In this document: positions 1-64,000 of the stretch, in pieces
Layout of the letters: each line of letters starts with the position of its first letter
How positions within the stretch are numbered: the stretch's first letter is position 1
NCBI GenBank assembly: GCA_018292915.2
Contig: JACVVK020000092.1
Span: 241,001-305,000, forward strand
Origin: Batillaria attramentaria
Lineage: Eukaryota; Mollusca; Gastropoda; Batillariidae
Direction of reading: 5' to 3'
Length of the DNA stretch: 64,000 nucleotides
Program-made: the position numbers and the translations under genes
Notes under the pieces: model-generated
Seen by the model: the letters and a program-made list of their open reading frames with translations, nothing else
What the model was told of the DNA's origin: nothing
The model's database searches: none

Positions 1-853
1 GAACACTGTGTTTTGACTGGTACTTTGTCTTGTCTCTAACTTTCATGGAAGTGTGGGAGATACCTTGATCTTACAGTACTGATAGGCTGACCAGAATTGT
101 TACCTGTGCCTGAAGCTTCACTTGCTGTTGTAGTGAGATTCTCTAGAACAGTCTGTTCCCTGTGGTGCCGTAGACTTGCCCTATCTGTAACAAGAACACG
201 CACCTCAGCAAATGGTTACACTTATGAGAATTGCTGCTTCAGCTGTGTGGTCTCTGGCAGTTTTGTGAACTTTTTGGAGCAGTCAAGTGCAGTCACAGAA
301 ATTTGTGTGCCTGTGCACAGCTTTCTAGTCTGCTTGATGTGTTTGTTTGTGTCTCTCCGTAGTGTATTCCAAGCGTTCCTTCCTGTTTTCTACATTTGCG
401 CGTAGAGAGAGCAAAGCAGGCTGAAATTAGTTTGCTTCAGAGTTGATTGTCAGGATTCTCCTACATTGAAACTTCTTGTGATGTCCGTGTGTTGGTTTCT
501 GAATTCCCAGGGAACTAAGCCTACCTATTCTGATGAGCTGCAGATAACTGCATTGTATTGTAAGATACTAATACTGCTTTTCCTCTTTCTAATTTCTGTC
601 ATTGTGTTAGACCAGTTATTAATGAACATTTAACTAACATCTCCTCTGTGGACTTATAACCTTAAAATTTCTGAGAGAAATTTTTCTGTACAAATTGTTT
701 AGTCATTCTGTGTATCACAAACGGCAGTTTGTTTTGACTAACATACCTAACTTGACCTGTCATTTTCTGTTATTAACTGCATGCTGTGCGTCTGTCCCTC
801 TTGCTTTGCATGGAACTCTTGTGCACCTTCCGCCCTGCATTTGCATGATGCAG
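1..853 (+). other. Intron upstream of W1
   Basis: No exon can be supported here. An open stretch at 97-405 has no RyR-like residues and no fitting splice sites. AT-rich unique sequence with no recognised repeat; ends in the W1 acceptor (pyrimidine-rich run, then gatgcag at 847-853). Confidence 0.6.
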
Positions 854-63921
<63,068 letters not shown>

Positions 63922-64000
63922 GTGGGCACTTACAAATTTGCTGCTGGTTTGCTTTCCCTGTTTCAGCAGTGGTCACGTAGGTGCCAGCTTTGCTGTGTAT

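Noticed and set aside
97..405. 102-codon open frame at the window start as a possible upstream RyR exon
   Set aside because: No RyR-like residues, no borders with the phase needed by W1, and Cys/Val-rich composition typical of chance frames.

Overview
The window is animal nuclear DNA and carries one gene on the + strand: the middle and C-terminal-proximal part of a ryanodine receptor (RyR), the tetrameric Ca2+-release channel of the endoplasmic/sarcoplasmic reticulum. I could place 79 consecutive exon positions (80 exons, because one position has two alternative copies) between 854 and 63921. Every junction has AG/GT borders. The phases chain without a break over 10,775 coding bases: 2 bases finishing a codon from the previous exon, then 3,591 codons. 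RyRs are about 5,000 residues long, so roughly 70% is here. The first ~1,250 residues lie upstream, and the segment from S3 through the pore and C-terminus lies downstream. No second gene is supported on either strand.

Layout. 1-853: intron. 854-2949: divergent, basic/Ser-rich linker before SPRY3. 3994-5927: SPRY3. 6380-12606: junctional solenoid. 16316-23445: bridging solenoid with RIH-type helices. 23951-25865: the second pair of RyR repeats (phosphorylation domain), including an RRAS site. 26838-41424: rest of the bridging solenoid. 42183-42295: calmodulin-binding segment. 42615-52003: core solenoid, with both glutamates of the activating Ca2+ site. 52296-53990: EF-hand pair, whose first hand is encoded by two mutually exclusive exons. 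54497-55155: end of core solenoid with the KESKR ATP-site motif. 56046-62467: divergent region 1 with an auxiliary transmembrane helix and an Ala-Gln repeat. 62988-63921: S1, S2 and the start of the S2-S3 cytoplasmic domain.

The organism is probably a mollusc, most likely a gastropod. The protein is invertebrate-type: exon-encoded segments match insect RyR better than vertebrate RyR at several length-variable points, but both EF-hands are canonical. The introns are small to medium and full of (CA)n, pure poly-G/poly-C tracts, tRNA-headed SINEs, short TIR elements and Helentron-like tandem-repeat elements. The species assignment is inference.

The main biological points are: (1) a mutually exclusive 80-nt exon pair that swaps the first EF-hand; (2) a 27-nt microexon whose inclusion gives insect-length and whose skipping gives vertebrate-length protein; (3) a 24-nt charged microexon; (4) three Helentron-like elements built of hairpin units with TCAAGGTCA nuclear-receptor half-sites; (5) a 272-nt AG-free zone before one exon, predicting a distant branch point; and (6) several short mobile-element families with readable target-site duplications. 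Comparisons with fly and human RyR were made from memory, without a database search.
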